In this document: positions 8,381 through 17,796 of the stretch, in pieces | How positions within the stretch are numbered: position 1 is the first letter of the stretch | Layout: every line of letters begins with the position of its first letter | From: Ruegeria meonggei | Lineage (GTDB): Bacteria; Pseudomonadota; Alphaproteobacteria; Rhodobacterales; Rhodobacteraceae | Reading direction: 5' to 3' | Assembly: GCF_900172215.1 (NCBI RefSeq) | Contig: NZ_FWFP01000013.1 | Coordinates: forward strand, 62,001 to 126,000 | Length of the DNA stretch: 64,000 bases | Program-made: the position numbers and the translations under genes | Notes under the pieces: generated by a model | Told to the model about the DNA's origin: nothing | The model's database searches: none | The model's input: the letters and a program-made list of their open reading frames with translations, nothing else

Positions 8381-9628
8381 TCAATCGATGCTGCGACCTT
8401 CGGTATCCGACATGTCGAAGTTCAGATATTTGGCCACGGTCTGCACATCCTTGTCACCGCGCCCGCACATGTTCATGCAGATCAGGTGATCTTCGGGCAA
8501 ATCTGGCGCGATCTTCATGACGTGAGCCAATGCGTGGCAGGGCTCCAGCGCCGGGATGATGCCCTCGGTTGCGCAGCACAGCTGGAACGCCTCCAGCGCC
8601 TCTTTGTCGGTGATCGAGACATATTGTGCGCGGCCTATTTCATGCAACCACGAGTGTTCTGGCCCGATACCCGGGTAATCCAGTCCAGCCGAGATCGAAT
8701 AACCTTCCAGAATCTGCCCGTCGTCATCCTGCAGCAGATAGGTCCGGTTACCGTGCAGCACGCCAGGACGTCCACCGGTCAGAGACGCGCAATGTTCCAT
8801 CTTTTCATTCACTCCCTTGCCACCCGCCTCGACGCCGATGATATTGACGTCCTTGTCGTCCAGAAACGGATAAAACAGACCCATCGCGTTCGAGCCACCG
8901 CCAATGGCGGCGATAAGCGTGTCGGGCAAACGGCCCTCGGCTTTGTGCATCTGTTCCTTGGCTTCTTTGCCGATGATCGACTGGAAATCGCGCACCATCG
9001 CCGGGTAAGGATGCGGACCCGCCACCGTGCCAATGCAGTAGAACGTGTCGTTCACATTTGTCACCCAGTCGCGCAAGGCATCGTTCATGGCGTCTTTCAA
9101 GGTGCCGCGGCCAGATGTCACCGGAATGACCTCGGCTCCAAGCAGACGCATGCGGAACACATTGGGGGCCTGCCGCTGTACGTCATGCGCGCCCATGTAA
9201 ACCACGCATTTTAGGCCGAACTTTGCACAGACGGTGGCGGTTGCCACGCCGTGCTGCCCTGCCCCGGTTTCGGCGATGATCCGGGTTTTGCCCATGCGCC
9301 GCGCCAGAATGATCTGGCCCAGCACGTTGTTGATCTTATGCGCGCCGGTATGGTTCAGCTCATCCCGTTTCAGGTAAATCTTCGCGCCGCCCAGATGCTG
9401 GGTCAAACGTTCCGCATAATACAGCGGCGAAGGGCGACCAACATAGTTGGTCCACAGATCTTCCATCTCGGCCCAGAAGGTCGGATCGTCCTTGGCCTTC
9501 TCGTATTCCTCTTCCAGCGCCAGGATCAGCGGCATCAGAGTTTCGCTGACAAACCGCCCGCCGAAGATGCCAAAACGGCCCTGTTCATCGGGACCGGACA
9601 TGAAGGAATTGAAAAGATCGTTGGCCAT
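8381..9628 (-). CDS. trpB: tryptophan synthase beta subunit
   Basis: 415-residue PLP enzyme that condenses indole with L-serine to L-tryptophan. The PLP lysine is in HTGAHKINN, the phosphate-binding loop is [13 protein letters not shown], and the C-terminal [10 protein letters not shown] and NMCGRGDKD motifs are intact. GGGAGA lies 5-10 bases before the ATG. It is the last gene of rpsA-ihfB-lapA-trpF-trpB on the minus strand. trpA lies elsewhere (2882-3673, plus strand). Confidence 0.97.
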   Translation of the reverse strand: MANDLFNSFMSGPDEQGRFGIFGGRFVSETLMPLILALEEEYEKAKDDPTFWAEMEDLWTNYVGRPSPLYYAERLTQHLGGAKIYLKRDELNHTGAHKINNVLGQIILARRMGKTRIIAETGAGQHGVATATVCAKFGLKCVVYMGAHDVQRQAPNVFRMRLLGAEVIPVTSGRGTLKDAMNDALRDWVTNVNDTFYCIGTVAGPHPYPAMVRDFQSIIGKEAKEQMHKAEGRLPDTLIAAIGGGSNAMGLFYPFLDDKDVNIIGVEAGGKGVNEKMEHCASLTGGRPGVLHGNRTYLLQDDDGQILEGYSISAGLDYPGIGPEHSWLHEIGRAQYVSITDKEALEAFQLCCATEGIIPALEPCHALAHVMKIAPDLPEDHLICMNMCGRGDKDVQTVAKYLNFDMSDTEGRSID

Positions 9629-9674
9629 GGGTGTCTCCCTCGTCGTTCCCGTTGTTCATAGGAGGTGACGACGG

Positions 9675-9692
9675 GTTTTGCCATGGCAAAAC
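9675..9692. promoter_or_regulatory. 18-bp perfect palindrome between trpF and trpB
   Basis: GTTTTGCCATGGCAAAAC reads identically on both strands. It lies in the 87-base gap, about 24 bases past the trpF stop and 47 bases ahead of the trpB start. It could be an operator or an mRNA structure; it has no loop or T-run to make it a classical terminator. Confidence 0.4.
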
Positions 9693-9715
9693 GCGCCTTT
9701 TGTCCCGCCTAAGGG

Positions 9716-10357
9716 CTATCGCACCGCGTCAATGAAGGCCCGCATCAGCGCGGCATCCTTGACCCCCGGTGCGCTTTCCACGCCCGAGGCCACATCGACT
9801 TGCTGAGCACCTGTCATCCGGATCGCCTCGGCCACGTTTTTGGGGTTCAACCCACCGGCCAGCATCCAGGGTTTGCGCCAATACTTACGCCCCGCCAGCA
9901 AACGCCAATCAAATGCCAACCCGTTCCCTCCCGGCAAAACCGCGGTCTTGGGGGCCTTAGCGTCGATCAAAAGCTGGTCGGCCACTTCGCTGTAAGTATC
10001 AATGGCGGCGAGATCTTCAGTGTCGGCCACGCCGATCACTTTCATCACCGGCAAGCCGTACCGTTCTTTAACGTCGCGCACCCGGTCTACCGGTTCGGAT
10101 CCGTGCAATTGCAACATATCGAAAGGTGCCGCCTGCGTGATGCTGTCCAACAGATCATCCGAGGCGTTTACAACAAGGGCCACCTTTGCCACTCCGACGG
10201 GAACATGCGCCATCAGTTCCGCCGCCTGCTGGGGCGTGACATAGCGGGGCGATTTGGGAAAGAAGTTAAACCCAAGGTACCGCGCACCTGCGTCGGTTGC
10301 TGCGCGCACGTGATCCGGCGCGGTCAGGCCGCAGATTTTTACAGAAACATCCGGCAT
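9716..10357 (-). CDS. trpF: phosphoribosylanthranilate isomerase
   Basis: 213-residue TIM-barrel enzyme converting N-(5'-phosphoribosyl)anthranilate to CdRP, the third step of tryptophan synthesis. Signature segments are [15 protein letters not shown] (catalytic Cys at about 9), [19 protein letters not shown], and the phosphate-binding [10 protein letters not shown]...DVASGVES with the catalytic Asp. It follows lapA by about 9 bases and precedes trpB, a common alphaproteobacterial arrangement. Confidence 0.96.
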   Translation of the reverse strand: MPDVSVKICGLTAPDHVRAATDAGARYLGFNFFPKSPRYVTPQQAAELMAHVPVGVAKVALVVNASDDLLDSITQAAPFDMLQLHGSEPVDRVRDVKERYGLPVMKVIGVADTEDLAAIDTYSEVADQLLIDAKAPKTAVLPGGNGLAFDWRLLAGRKYWRKPWMLAGGLNPKNVAEAIRMTGAQQVDVASGVESAPGVKDAALMRAFIDAVR

Positions 10358-10366
10358 TAAAGGGCC

Positions 10367-10720
10367 TCAGCTTGCCTCGTCCAGAAGCGCCAGCACTTCG
10401 TCCTGGTCTTGATTCTGCTTTTTCTTAAGCTTCTTGACCTCGCGCTCAAGCTTGCGCACTTCGCTGGTCTTGGCAGAGGCGTCGCGGCGATGTTTGTGCT
10501 CGCGCAGCCATTCCCACAGGAAGCCGATGATCAGGCCAGCGACGACACCGCCCAGCACGACAACAAACAACGGCAGGGACGTGCTGAGGTTAAAGCCAAC
10601 AAGTTCGGCAAAGGCGTCCGGCATCAGCTTAAGCTCAACCGATTCCCGGTTGGCCAGAGAGATGGAGATAAGAACGATCCCGAGGACCGCCAGAAAAGCA
10701 TATCGAAGGTAACGCATCAT
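10367..10720 (-). CDS. lapA: LapA family (DUF1049) inner-membrane protein
   Basis: 117 residues with two transmembrane segments (about 5-22 and 46-69) and a cytoplasmic coiled coil rich in Lys and Glu (EVRKLEREVKKLKKKQNQDQDEVLALL). This is the layout of LapA/YciS, which acts with LapB in controlling LpxC and lipopolysaccharide synthesis in enterobacteria. Only LapA is present here. The gene begins 3 bases after the ihfB stop and is surely co-transcribed with it. Confidence 0.8.
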   Translation of the reverse strand: MMRYLRYAFLAVLGIVLISISLANRESVELKLMPDAFAELVGFNLSTSLPLFVVVLGGVVAGLIIGFLWEWLREHKHRRDASAKTSEVRKLEREVKKLKKKQNQDQDEVLALLDEAS

Positions 10721-10723
10721 AGC

Positions 10724-11008
10724 CTAGGCTTTACCGTTCAAACGATCCCTTAGCAACTTGCCAGTCTTGAAAAACGGAACACATTTTTCTTCGACCTGCA
10801 CGGTCTCACCGGTTCTGGGGTTGCGGCCCACGCGCGCGTCGCGCTGTTTAACGGAAAAAGCCCCAAAGCCACGCAGTTCGACACGGTCGCCGCGTGCCAT
10901 CGCATCCGTTACTTCTTCGAACACAGTATTCACGATCCGCTCGACGTCTCGCTGATAGAGATGCGGGTTTTCGTCGGCAATTTTCTGAATCAGTTCTGAA
11001 CGGATCAT
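10724..11008 (-). CDS. ihfB: integration host factor subunit beta
   Basis: 94-residue HU/IHF-family DNA-bending protein, exactly the usual IHF-beta length from ATG at 11008, which has GGGAGGG upstream. An in-frame extension to 11167 lacks family similarity and is not used. Diagnostic parts are [38 protein letters not shown] on the beta arm and [12 protein letters not shown] at the end. It forms a heterodimer with IHF-alpha (not in this window) and acts in recombination, replication and transcription. It follows rpsA, as in most proteobacteria. Confidence 0.96.
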   Translation of the reverse strand: MIRSELIQKIADENPHLYQRDVERIVNTVFEEVTDAMARGDRVELRGFGAFSVKQRDARVGRNPRTGETVQVEEKCVPFFKTGKLLRDRLNGKA

Positions 11009-11220
11009 GAGTATTTCCCTCCCAGGCGACCGGTTTACCATGTCTATTACTTTGGACAGTATAGGAAAAAAGCCGGTTCGGGGGAACGTAAACTCTTTAG
11101 GCAAAGCGGTCATTTTGCGGGTAAGTAACGCAATTTTTCGCTTGTTCGCCCAAATTCCTCGCCTCAAGCGCGAACGACCGCCGGAATAAGCCTAAAAATC
11201 GGAACATATTGATTCGCAAC

Positions 11221-11256
11221 AAAAACGGCCCCGCGCGGTCACGCGGGGCCGAAAAA
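11221..11256 (-). terminator. rho-independent terminator after rpsA
   Basis: Read on the minus strand, CGGCCCCGCG (11251-11242) pairs perfectly with CGCGGGGCCG (11235-11226) around a 6-base loop and is followed by TTTTTG. It lies 24 bases beyond the rpsA stop. ihfB, 213 bases further, would be reached by read-through or its own promoter. Confidence 0.85.
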
Positions 11257-11279
11257 CCGGCTAAGGCTGAGGCCCGAGC

Positions 11280-12956
11280 TTAGTCGCCGGATTTCAGCGC
11301 TGCACCCAGGATATCGCCCAGCGATGCGCCCGAGTCGGAAGAACCGTACTGTTCCACGGCCTCTTTCTCTTCGGCGATCTCACGTGCCTTGATCGACAGA
11401 CCCAGACGGCGGGTTTTGCTGTCGACATTGGTGACGCGGACGTCGACCTTGTTACCGACCGAGAAACGCTCGGGGCGCTGTTCGGCACGGTCACGCGACA
11501 GGTCAGAGCGGCGGATGAAGGACTTCATGCCTTCGTATTCCACTTCGATGCCGCCATCTTCGATCGCGGTGACCTCAACGGTGATGATCGAGCCACGCTT
11601 CACGCCGCCCACGGCTTCGGCGAACTTGTCACCGCCCAGGGCTTTGATCGACAGCGAGATACGCTCTTTCTCGACATCAACTTCAGACACAACGGCCTGT
11701 ACCACGTCGTTCTTGTGGTAGTTCTGGATGGCATCCTCGCCACGCTCGTCCCAGGACAGGTCGCTGAGGTGAACCATGCCGTCGATGTCGCCTTCGAGGC
11801 CAATGAACAGACCGAATTCGGTGATGTTCTTGACTTCGCCTTCGACTTCGGTGCCCTCGGGGTGTGTTTCTGCAAACACTTCCCATGGGTTGCGCTGAGT
11901 CTGCTTCAGGCCCAGAGACACGCGGCGCTTGGCACCATCGATTTCCAGAACCATGACGTCGACTTCCTGGCTGGTCGAAACGATCTTGCCGGGGTGGACG
12001 TTTTTCTTGGTCCACGACATCTCGGACACGTGCACCAGACCTTCGACACCGGCTTCCAGCTCGACGAACGCGCCGTAATCAGTGATGTTGGTGACGCGAC
12101 CCTGATGAACCGAGCTCAGCGGGTATTTGGCCGCAACCAGATCCCACGGATCGTCCTGCAGCTGCTTCATGCCAAGGCTGATACGGTGGGTCTCTTTGTT
12201 GATCTTGATGACCTGAACGTTGATTGTCTCGCCGATCGTCAGGATTTCGGATGGGTGGTTCACACGACGCCACGCCATATCGGTGACGTGCAGCAGGCCA
12301 TCTACGCCGCCCAGATCAACAAACGCACCGTATTCGGTGATGTTCTTGACCACGCCTTCAACGGTCTGACCTTCGGTCAGGTTGCCGATAACTTCGGCAC
12401 GCTGTTCGGCACGCGATTCTTCAAGGATTGCACGGCGCGAAACAACGATGTTGCCACGGCGGCGGTCCATTTTCAGAATCTGGAACGGCTGCTTTAGACC
12501 CATCAACGGGCCCGCGTCGCGCACGGGGCGGACGTCGACTTGCGAACCAGGCAAGAACGCAACTGCGCCACCGAGATCGACAGTGAAGCCACCTTTGACA
12601 CGACCAAAGATTGCGCCTTCGACGCGCTGGTCGTCTGCGTATGCTTTTTCCAGACGGTCCCATGCCTCTTCACGGCGGGCCATCTCACGAGAGATGACAG
12701 CTTCGCCGCGGGCGTTTTCTGCGGCGCGCAGGTAAACTTCTACCTCGTCACCAACAGCGATTTCAGGGGCTTCGCCGGGATTTGCGAATTCTTTCAGATC
12801 AACGCGGCCTTCCATTTTGTAGCCGACGTCGATGATGGCCTGGCCCGCTTCGACTGCGAGAACCTTGCCTTTGACAACAGAACCCTCTTCGGGCGTGTCC
12901 ATTTCGAAGCTTTCGTTCAGGAGGGCTTCGAATTCCTCCATGGTTGTATCAGCCAT
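11280..12956 (-). CDS. rpsA: 30S ribosomal protein S1
   Basis: 558 residues, the full-length six-S1-domain form. Four central repeats carry the recognisable pattern of G-x-V-x-N-I-T-(D/E)-Y/F-G-A-F-V-x-L (for example NITEYGAFVDLGGVDGLLHVTDMAW and NITDYGAFVELEAGVEGLVHVSEMSW regions). S1 binds mRNA and supports initiation on the 30S subunit. Start ATG at 12956 (MADTTMEEFEALL) has a GGA-rich site upstream; the in-frame extension to 13052 lies in the 5' leader. A candidate promoter sits about 170 bases upstream, leaving a long leader that may allow autoregulation, as known for rpsA. Confidence 0.97.
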   Translation of the reverse strand: MADTTMEEFEALLNESFEMDTPEEGSVVKGKVLAVEAGQAIIDVGYKMEGRVDLKEFANPGEAPEIAVGDEVEVYLRAAENARGEAVISREMARREEAWDRLEKAYADDQRVEGAIFGRVKGGFTVDLGGAVAFLPGSQVDVRPVRDAGPLMGLKQPFQILKMDRRRGNIVVSRRAILEESRAEQRAEVIGNLTEGQTVEGVVKNITEYGAFVDLGGVDGLLHVTDMAWRRVNHPSEILTIGETINVQVIKINKETHRISLGMKQLQDDPWDLVAAKYPLSSVHQGRVTNITDYGAFVELEAGVEGLVHVSEMSWTKKNVHPGKIVSTSQEVDVMVLEIDGAKRRVSLGLKQTQRNPWEVFAETHPEGTEVEGEVKNITEFGLFIGLEGDIDGMVHLSDLSWDERGEDAIQNYHKNDVVQAVVSEVDVEKERISLSIKALGGDKFAEAVGGVKRGSIITVEVTAIEDGGIEVEYEGMKSFIRRSDLSRDRAEQRPERFSVGNKVDVRVTNVDSKTRRLGLSIKAREIAEEKEAVEQYGSSDSGASLGDILGAALKSGD

Positions 12957-13305
12957 CTGGCAGTGTTTTCCTTTACATAACGTTTTTACTGGCCGAGCGG
13001 TTGTCTCCGCCGGTCTTAATAGATTGGTCAGGCGAACTGACTTAGTGCACAAAACAAAGAGGGCCGGTTGGTTCCGACCCTGCTCGTCTCATTGTTTTAT
13101 GGCTCAAATCGCCTTGTCGACGCGCGCTCTATAGCGGCTTGGCGGGTGTCTCGCAAGTCGAAAGCGGTTCCGCGCCAGCAGACCAAACAATCTTGCCGCG
13201 TTCACATTCCACTGATCCCGGCTCTTCCCTGTTGCACCTACCCGTTTATTGCGGCACCCCACCGGCAACACTTATCGACCCAGCGACCGGAGCTTTAGTC
13301 GAACC
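12957..13305. other. 349-base intergenic region: rpsA leader and divergent upstream region
   Basis: No credible gene here. The half next to rpsA (12957-13121) would be its untranslated leader. The remainder holds the candidate rpsA promoter and the upstream region of a small membrane-protein gene on the plus strand. An in-frame extension of that gene to 13249 enters this stretch but lacks hydrophobic or conserved character. Confidence 0.6.
13128..13156 (-). promoter_or_regulatory. candidate sigma-70 promoter for rpsA
   Basis: On the minus strand TTGCGA (13156-13151) is separated by exactly 17 bases from TATAGA (13133-13128). Transcription would begin near 13121, giving an rpsA leader of about 165 bases. 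Matched by eye to the consensus, not tested. Confidence 0.4.
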
Positions 13306-13713
13306 ATGGAAGAATTTGACCTCATTGTCGCGCAGCAACCCCAATGGGTTCAGATTTGGTTGAACATCCTGATGTTTGGCGCCTTTGTTCTGCCCATCAC
13401 ACTGGTTATCTGGCGACAAACGCGTCTGACGGCATTGATCACAGTCGTAGGCAGCTTGCTCGGTGCAGTTGGGGTGATACTGATCTTCTCGCAGATGGGA
13501 TATGTCCGTCTGATGGGTCTGGGACATGCAGTGGCCTGGACGCCGCTGGCCTATTACCTGTGGCGGCAACAAGGGCGTTCCGACATACCGACCCCGCCAA
13601 AGTGGATCATACGCGTTGTACTGCTGACACTCGTGGTTTCGCTGGTGTTCGATTATGTCGATGTCATCCGGTATCTGCTGGGGGATCGGGCGGCGGTGCC
13701 AGTTCCTGTGTGA
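13306..13713 (+). CDS. small multi-pass membrane protein of unknown function
   Basis: 135 residues with four hydrophobic helices (roughly 18-36, 42-63, 68-87 and 103-124 from the ATG at 13306). The start MEEFDLIVAQQPQWVQIWLNILMFG places a short amphipathic lead before the first helix. A 13249 start would add 19 polar residues of no evident use. I do not recognise a family. It lies between rpsA and cmk, which are usually adjacent in alphaproteobacteria, and is convergent with an exported protein gene 9 bases away. Confidence 0.6.
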   Translation: MEEFDLIVAQQPQWVQIWLNILMFGAFVLPITLVIWRQTRLTALITVVGSLLGAVGVILIFSQMGYVRLMGLGHAVAWTPLAYYLWRQQGRSDIPTPPKWIIRVVLLTLVVSLVFDYVDVIRYLLGDRAAVPVPV

Positions 13714-13722
13714 CCGCGGGTA

Positions 13723-14238
13723 TCAGATCTCTTCGCCTTTTTTCAGCAGTTCATCGATCAAATCACGCTGCAAATTCTCGCTGTCGCCGCCACCATATTG
13801 CTGCGCGCCACCAGAATAGAGCGAGCCGTAGGTTTTCGCGATATTGACTGTCTGCGCCAACCCCGAAATCAGTTGATCTTTTTCCAGCGACGACAAGGGG
13901 TGGATGAACGCGGCCCACAGCATCCCATTGGCAATCGCATAGCGGGCGTCCAGGGTGCTGTCGAAATTGGCTTGCATCATGCGTTGCATGTCTTCGGAGG
14001 TCAGACCTTCAGCGCTGCGGATGGGGACCATGGCGCGCATCCGGTCCGCATTGGAATCGATGACCACCAAAACCAGCTCATCCGACACAGTCATCTGAAA
14101 ACCGGGGCCATGCGGCTGTGCATCGGGGTCCAGCGCAAATAGGATATTGCCCAGACGCTCGTAGTCCATGCGCGGCTCGCTCTCCTGTGCTGTCAGGCTT
14201 CCGGCCAAAAATATCAGCATTAGGGCTAGTCGGATCAT
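13723..14238 (-). CDS. exported protein of unknown function
   Basis: 171 residues with a Sec signal peptide (MIRLALMLIFLAGSLTAQ, about 1-18). The mature part (MDYERLGNILFALDPDAQPHGPGFQMTVSDELVLVVID... MQANFDSTLDARYAIANGMLWAAFIHPLSSL) has the alternating helix-strand-helix look of the CesT/YbjN type III-chaperone-like fold. That similarity is by eye only. The C-terminus is Gly-rich then acidic. Probably periplasmic. Part of a three-gene set sitting between cmk and rpsA. Confidence 0.6.
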   Translation of the reverse strand: MIRLALMLIFLAGSLTAQESEPRMDYERLGNILFALDPDAQPHGPGFQMTVSDELVLVVIDSNADRMRAMVPIRSAEGLTSEDMQRMMQANFDSTLDARYAIANGMLWAAFIHPLSSLEKDQLISGLAQTVNIAKTYGSLYSGGAQQYGGGDSENLQRDLIDELLKKGEEI

Positions 14239-14456
14239 GGTCTCTCTCCTGCGGGCAATTTCCTAACCATAGGAACCTGCCTGCGCACTGACCAAACAAA
14301 GCTTAGTGAAGAGCCTTTCCTGCACGCTCACTTCTTTGAACGATCTGCAAGGTTTGCTGGCCTTGCTGCGATAGCGCGTTCAAAACCCACGCCCTAACTT
14401 TGTTTCAGCGGATGGAAAATCAACCAACCCGCCCCTGAACACAAAAGGAAAATGCA

Positions 14457-14936
14457 ATGAAATCCCTTATCCTGACGACTCTGATTGCCACCCTGCCGCT
14501 GATCGCGGCCCCGGCCTTTGCAGCCGATGAGATCAACGTTTCAAACGGTATCTCGGCCGCGGGCGCGCCGTTGGCCGCGCATGGTGTCGATCTGGTTGCG
14601 CTGGTCAATGATGGCAATCCGGTCGAAGGTTTTGCCTCCAACTCCGCAACATTTGACGGTGCCTCTTACTATTTCACCACCGCCGCAAACCGTGAAGCAT
14701 TCGAGGCAAACCCTGCCGCCTATCTGCCACAACATGGCGGGTTCTGTTCGTTCGGTGTGTCGGTCGGTAAGAAATTTGACGGCGATCCGGACCAGTATCT
14801 GGTTGCAGATGGAAAGCTGTATCTGTTCCTGAGTGCTGAAACGCGCGCCGCATTCCTGAAAGATGTACCCGCCACATCGAAAACGGCTGACGATCAATGG
14901 GGAAACATCAAAAGCATCGCTGTCAGCGAGCTTTAA
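14457..14936 (+). CDS. exported YHS-domain protein
   Basis: 159 residues with a clear signal peptide (about 1-22, ending APAFA). The mature region has the YHS-type pattern found in periplasmic proteins next to metal or copper genes: AHGVDLVALVNDGNPVEGFASNSATFDGASYYFTTAANREAFEANPAAYLPQHGGFCSFGVSVGKK in short conserved blocks. YHS domains are thought to bind heavy metal; here a single Cys and several His are available. AAGGAAAA precedes the ATG. A hairpin after the stop overlaps the end of cmk on the other strand. Confidence 0.75.
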   Translation: MKSLILTTLIATLPLIAAPAFAADEINVSNGISAAGAPLAAHGVDLVALVNDGNPVEGFASNSATFDGASYYFTTAANREAFEANPAAYLPQHGGFCSFGVSVGKKFDGDPDQYLVADGKLYLFLSAETRAAFLKDVPATSKTADDQWGNIKSIAVSEL

Positions 14937-14942
14937 GCCAGT

Positions 14943-14970
14943 GGCCCGCGGCGTTAACCCGTCGCGGGCC
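14943..14970 (+). terminator. hairpin between convergent YHS gene and cmk
   Basis: GGCCCGCG (14943-14950) pairs perfectly with CGCGGGCC (14963-14970) around a 12-base loop, followed by GTTTCT. It begins 7 bases past the YHS-gene stop, and the cmk stop codon falls in its loop. The T-run is weak. Confidence 0.5.
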
Positions 14971-15571
14971 GTTTCTGCTCGACCAAGGCCACAGCCTGAG
15001 CGAGGGCCGCCTCGATGCTTAACTCTGAGGTATCCAGCAATATGGCATCCTCCGCAGGCTTCATCGGCGCGGTGCTGCGTTCGGCATCCCGCGCATCGCG
15101 CTCGCGGACATCTGCCAACACCTGGTCGCGAGTGACATCCGCACCCTTTGCATTCAGTTCCAAATAGCGCCGCTCTGCGCGAACTTCGGCACTGGCAGTA
15201 ACGAACAGTTTGACCTCGGCCCGAGGGCAAATAACTGTCCCGATGTCTCGTCCGTCCAGAACCGCGCCACCTGGGCGACGGGCAAAGGCGCGTTGGAAAC
15301 CCACCAGCGCAGTACGCACATCCGGAATAACAGCAACTTTCGAGGCCGCCTGTGCGATCTGAGCTGTGCGCAAATCGCCCTGCTCCAGTTCTTCAGCAGT
15401 CAGAGCCCTGGCCGAGGCTACAGGCTCCATTCCGTCCAGCGTACGACGGCCAACCGCGCGATACAGCAGCCCTGTGTCCAGATGAGCGAAACCGAAATGC
15501 GCAGCGACCCCTTTGGAAATCGTCCCCTTACCGGCCGCTGCAGGCCCGTCGATGGCGACCGTAAAGCTCAT
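14954..15571 (-). CDS. cmk: cytidylate kinase
   Basis: 205 residues. It phosphorylates CMP and dCMP with ATP. The P-loop is [14 protein letters not shown] (about 7-20). [34 protein letters not shown] and the Arg/Asp-rich lid ([27 protein letters not shown], in parts) follow as in bacterial Cmk. Its ATG overlaps the aroA stop by four bases (ATGA), showing co-transcription and coupled translation, the standard aroA-cmk pair. Confidence 0.96.
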   Translation of the reverse strand: MSFTVAIDGPAAAGKGTISKGVAAHFGFAHLDTGLLYRAVGRRTLDGMEPVASARALTAEELEQGDLRTAQIAQAASKVAVIPDVRTALVGFQRAFARRPGGAVLDGRDIGTVICPRAEVKLFVTASAEVRAERRYLELNAKGADVTRDQVLADVRERDARDAERSTAPMKPAEDAILLDTSELSIEAALAQAVALVEQKRPATG

Positions 15572-16914
15572 GTGCGCGCGACCTTGGCACCCAGTGATGA
15601 CATCAGGGGCTCAAAGATCGGGAAAGAGGTTGCAATCGGGCTACCATCATCGACCGAGACCGGGGATTGGGCGCCCATTCCCATGACCATGAAGGACATG
15701 GCGATGCGGTGATCCAGAAAGCTCTCGCAGGTGCCGCCGCCGGGGATGTTGCCGATGCCCAGGCCTTCGACCGACCACCAGTCTTCGCCCTCATCCACGG
15801 TGACGCCATTGGCGCGCAACCCTCGGGCCATTGCATCGATTCGGTCGCTTTCCTTCACGCGCAGCTCTTTCACGCCGCTCATCATCGTAGTGCCCGTGGC
15901 ATTTGCTGCGATCACAGACAGCACCGGGTATTCGTCGATCATTGAGGCCGCGCGTTCAGAGGGCACATTGATGCCCTTCATGTTGGGCGAATACTTTGCG
16001 CGCAGGTCGGCGACGGGCTCGCCGCCCTCTTCGCGCTCGTTTTCATAGGTCAGGTCTGCGCCCATATCGCGCAGCGTGGTAAACAACCCCGCGCGCGTAG
16101 GGTTCAGTCCGATGCCCGGAATCAACACATCTGAACCGGGCGTGATCAGCGCAGCGCAGACCGGGAAAGCCGCGCTGGACGGGTCGCGCGGCACGGCAAT
16201 GACCTGTGGCTTCAACTCGGGCCGCCCGGTCAAAGTGATCACCCTGCCCTCATCCGTGTCCTCAACGGTGATTTCCGCGCCAAAGCCCGCCAGCATCCGT
16301 TCTGAATGGTCGCGGGTGGCCTCTTTCTCGATTACCACTGTCTTGCCGGGGGCGTTCAGACCGGCCAGCAACACGGCGGATTTCACTTGCGCTGACGGCA
16401 CCGGCACCTCGTACCGCACAGGCACGGGTTCGGCCGCACCTACGATGGTCATCGGTAACCGCCCGCCAGAGCGGCCGACGGATTGCGTGCCAAACAGCGC
16501 CAAAGGATCAGTGACCCGCGCCATGGGGCGTTTGTTCAGGCTGGCATCGCCGGTGAACGTCGCGCTGATGGGACAGGTCGCCATCGCACCCATGATCAAT
16601 CGCACGCCAGTACCCGAGTTGCCGCAATCGATCACCTGATCCGGCTCAGCAAACCCGCCGACACCGACGCCGTGCACTGTCCATTCACCATTGCCGTGGT
16701 CTGTTACTTCGGCCCCAAAGGCACGCATGGCCCTGGCAGTGTCCAGAACATCTTCGCCCTCTAGCAGACCCGAGATCTTCGTCTCACCCACAGCCATCGC
16801 ACCCAGGATCAGAGACCGGTGCGAGATCGACTTGTCGCCGGGCACCTCTGCCGTGCCGGTCAGCGGGCCGCAGGGATGCGAGGTCATCGGGATGGGCGTG
16901 CCGTGTCCGGACAT
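15568..16914 (-). CDS. aroA: 3-phosphoshikimate 1-carboxyvinyltransferase (EPSP synthase)
   Basis: 448 residues. It joins shikimate 3-phosphate and phosphoenolpyruvate in the sixth shikimate-pathway step. Conserved motifs are [39 protein letters not shown] and the C-terminal DHRIAMSF. The alphaproteobacterial spelling of the PEP-site loop (NSGTGVRL) resembles class II, glyphosate-tolerant enzymes; that is an inference. The start at 16914 has AAGGAG five bases upstream, so the upstream in-frame extension to 17073 is rejected. It precedes cmk with an ATGA overlap. Confidence 0.96.
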   Translation of the reverse strand: MSGHGTPIPMTSHPCGPLTGTAEVPGDKSISHRSLILGAMAVGETKISGLLEGEDVLDTARAMRAFGAEVTDHGNGEWTVHGVGVGGFAEPDQVIDCGNSGTGVRLIMGAMATCPISATFTGDASLNKRPMARVTDPLALFGTQSVGRSGGRLPMTIVGAAEPVPVRYEVPVPSAQVKSAVLLAGLNAPGKTVVIEKEATRDHSERMLAGFGAEITVEDTDEGRVITLTGRPELKPQVIAVPRDPSSAAFPVCAALITPGSDVLIPGIGLNPTRAGLFTTLRDMGADLTYENEREEGGEPVADLRAKYSPNMKGINVPSERAASMIDEYPVLSVIAANATGTTMMSGVKELRVKESDRIDAMARGLRANGVTVDEGEDWWSVEGLGIGNIPGGGTCESFLDHRIAMSFMVMGMGAQSPVSVDDGSPIATSFPIFEPLMSSLGAKVART

Positions 16915-16982
16915 GGGGGCTCCTTTTTGCGCTATCAGTCTAAGGCCGATTAGCGAATTGGGGCCGTTTGGTCCAGCCGCAA

Positions 16983-17693
16983 TCAGCCCTTGCGGCGGAA
17001 GGTCAGGTAATGCGGCGTGCGCCCTTCGCGCAGGGCTTTCTGTTCGTAGCGGGTGGAAATCCAATCCTCCCACGGCTCGCGCCAGTCTGCAGGGCGCTCA
17101 GCCAGCCATTCGAACCCGGCGCGCGGCACTTCCTCCAGCGTTTGGCGGACATAGTCGGGGATGTCGGTCGCCACGCGGAAAATCGACCCCGGTTTCAGGG
17201 CCCGGGCCAGAGGTTCCAGGTGTTCAGGCGTCACAAACCGGCGGCGATGGTGCCGGGTTTTGGGCCAGGGATCGGGATAGAGCAGAAAGGCACGTGAAAT
17301 GCTGGCTTCGGGCAAGACATCGAAAAGATCGCGCGCGTCACCGGGATGCACGGCAAGGTTTTCGACCCCGGCCCGACGGATTTTGCCCAGCAACATGGCA
17401 ACACCGTTGATGTAGGGCTCTGCCCCGATGATACCGATACCGGGATTGTTTGCGGCCTGATGCACCAGATGTTCACCACCGCCAAACCCAACCTCAAGCC
17501 AGACATCCTTGCCACCAAACAACGCCTTTAGGTCCAGCGGAGTGCGTTCGGGGTTCACATCCCAGTCCACAGCGCCCGGCGATAGGGCGTCAAGGTCTTC
17601 GCTGAGATACGTCTTTTGACTGGGCTTCAGGGTCTTGCCCTTGAAGCGGCCATAGAAGTTTCTGCGCGGGCGTTTTGGGGTCTGGGTGCTCAT
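16983..17693 (-). CDS. trmB: tRNA (guanine-N7-)-methyltransferase
   Basis: About 236 residues. It methylates G46 in the variable loop of tRNA with SAM. The SAM-binding Rossmann start is [16 protein letters not shown], and the TrmB hallmarks [18 protein letters not shown] and DIPDYV follow. The N-terminus is ambiguous: ATG at 17693 ([16 protein letters not shown]) is preferred, 17705 and 17729 are alternatives, and none has a strong Shine-Dalgarno. It follows metK on the same strand with a GC-rich hairpin between, and ends 69 bases before the aroA start. Confidence 0.93.
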   Translation of the reverse strand: MSTQTPKRPRRNFYGRFKGKTLKPSQKTYLSEDLDALSPGAVDWDVNPERTPLDLKALFGGKDVWLEVGFGGGEHLVHQAANNPGIGIIGAEPYINGVAMLLGKIRRAGVENLAVHPGDARDLFDVLPEASISRAFLLYPDPWPKTRHHRRRFVTPEHLEPLARALKPGSIFRVATDIPDYVRQTLEEVPRAGFEWLAERPADWREPWEDWISTRYEQKALREGRTPHYLTFRRKG

Positions 17694-17758
17694 GGGCGTG
17701 CCCATACTGCGCGGGCTGCGGCGTTGCAAGCCTTGCGACGCCTTGCACCGAAACGAAT

Positions 17759-17782
17759 AAGCGCGCCTGGTGCGGCGCGCTT
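17759..17782 (-). terminator. GC-rich hairpin after metK
   Basis: AAGCGCGCC (17782-17774 on the minus strand) pairs with GGCGCGCTT (17767-17759), a perfect 9-bp stem with a 6-base loop. It lies 15 bases past the metK stop. Only a loose T-rich stretch (ATTCGTTT) follows, so termination may be partial. Confidence 0.5.
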
Positions 17783-17796
17783 GGGTTTGTTTCAGC

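Noticed and set aside
11009..11167. N-terminal extension of ihfB.
   Set aside because: The extended part lacks family similarity, while ATG 11008 has GGGAGGG upstream and gives the exact family length.
13060..13100. tRNA-like GGTTCCGACC near the rpsA leader.
   Set aside because: No acceptor, D-arm or anticodon stems could be formed around it.
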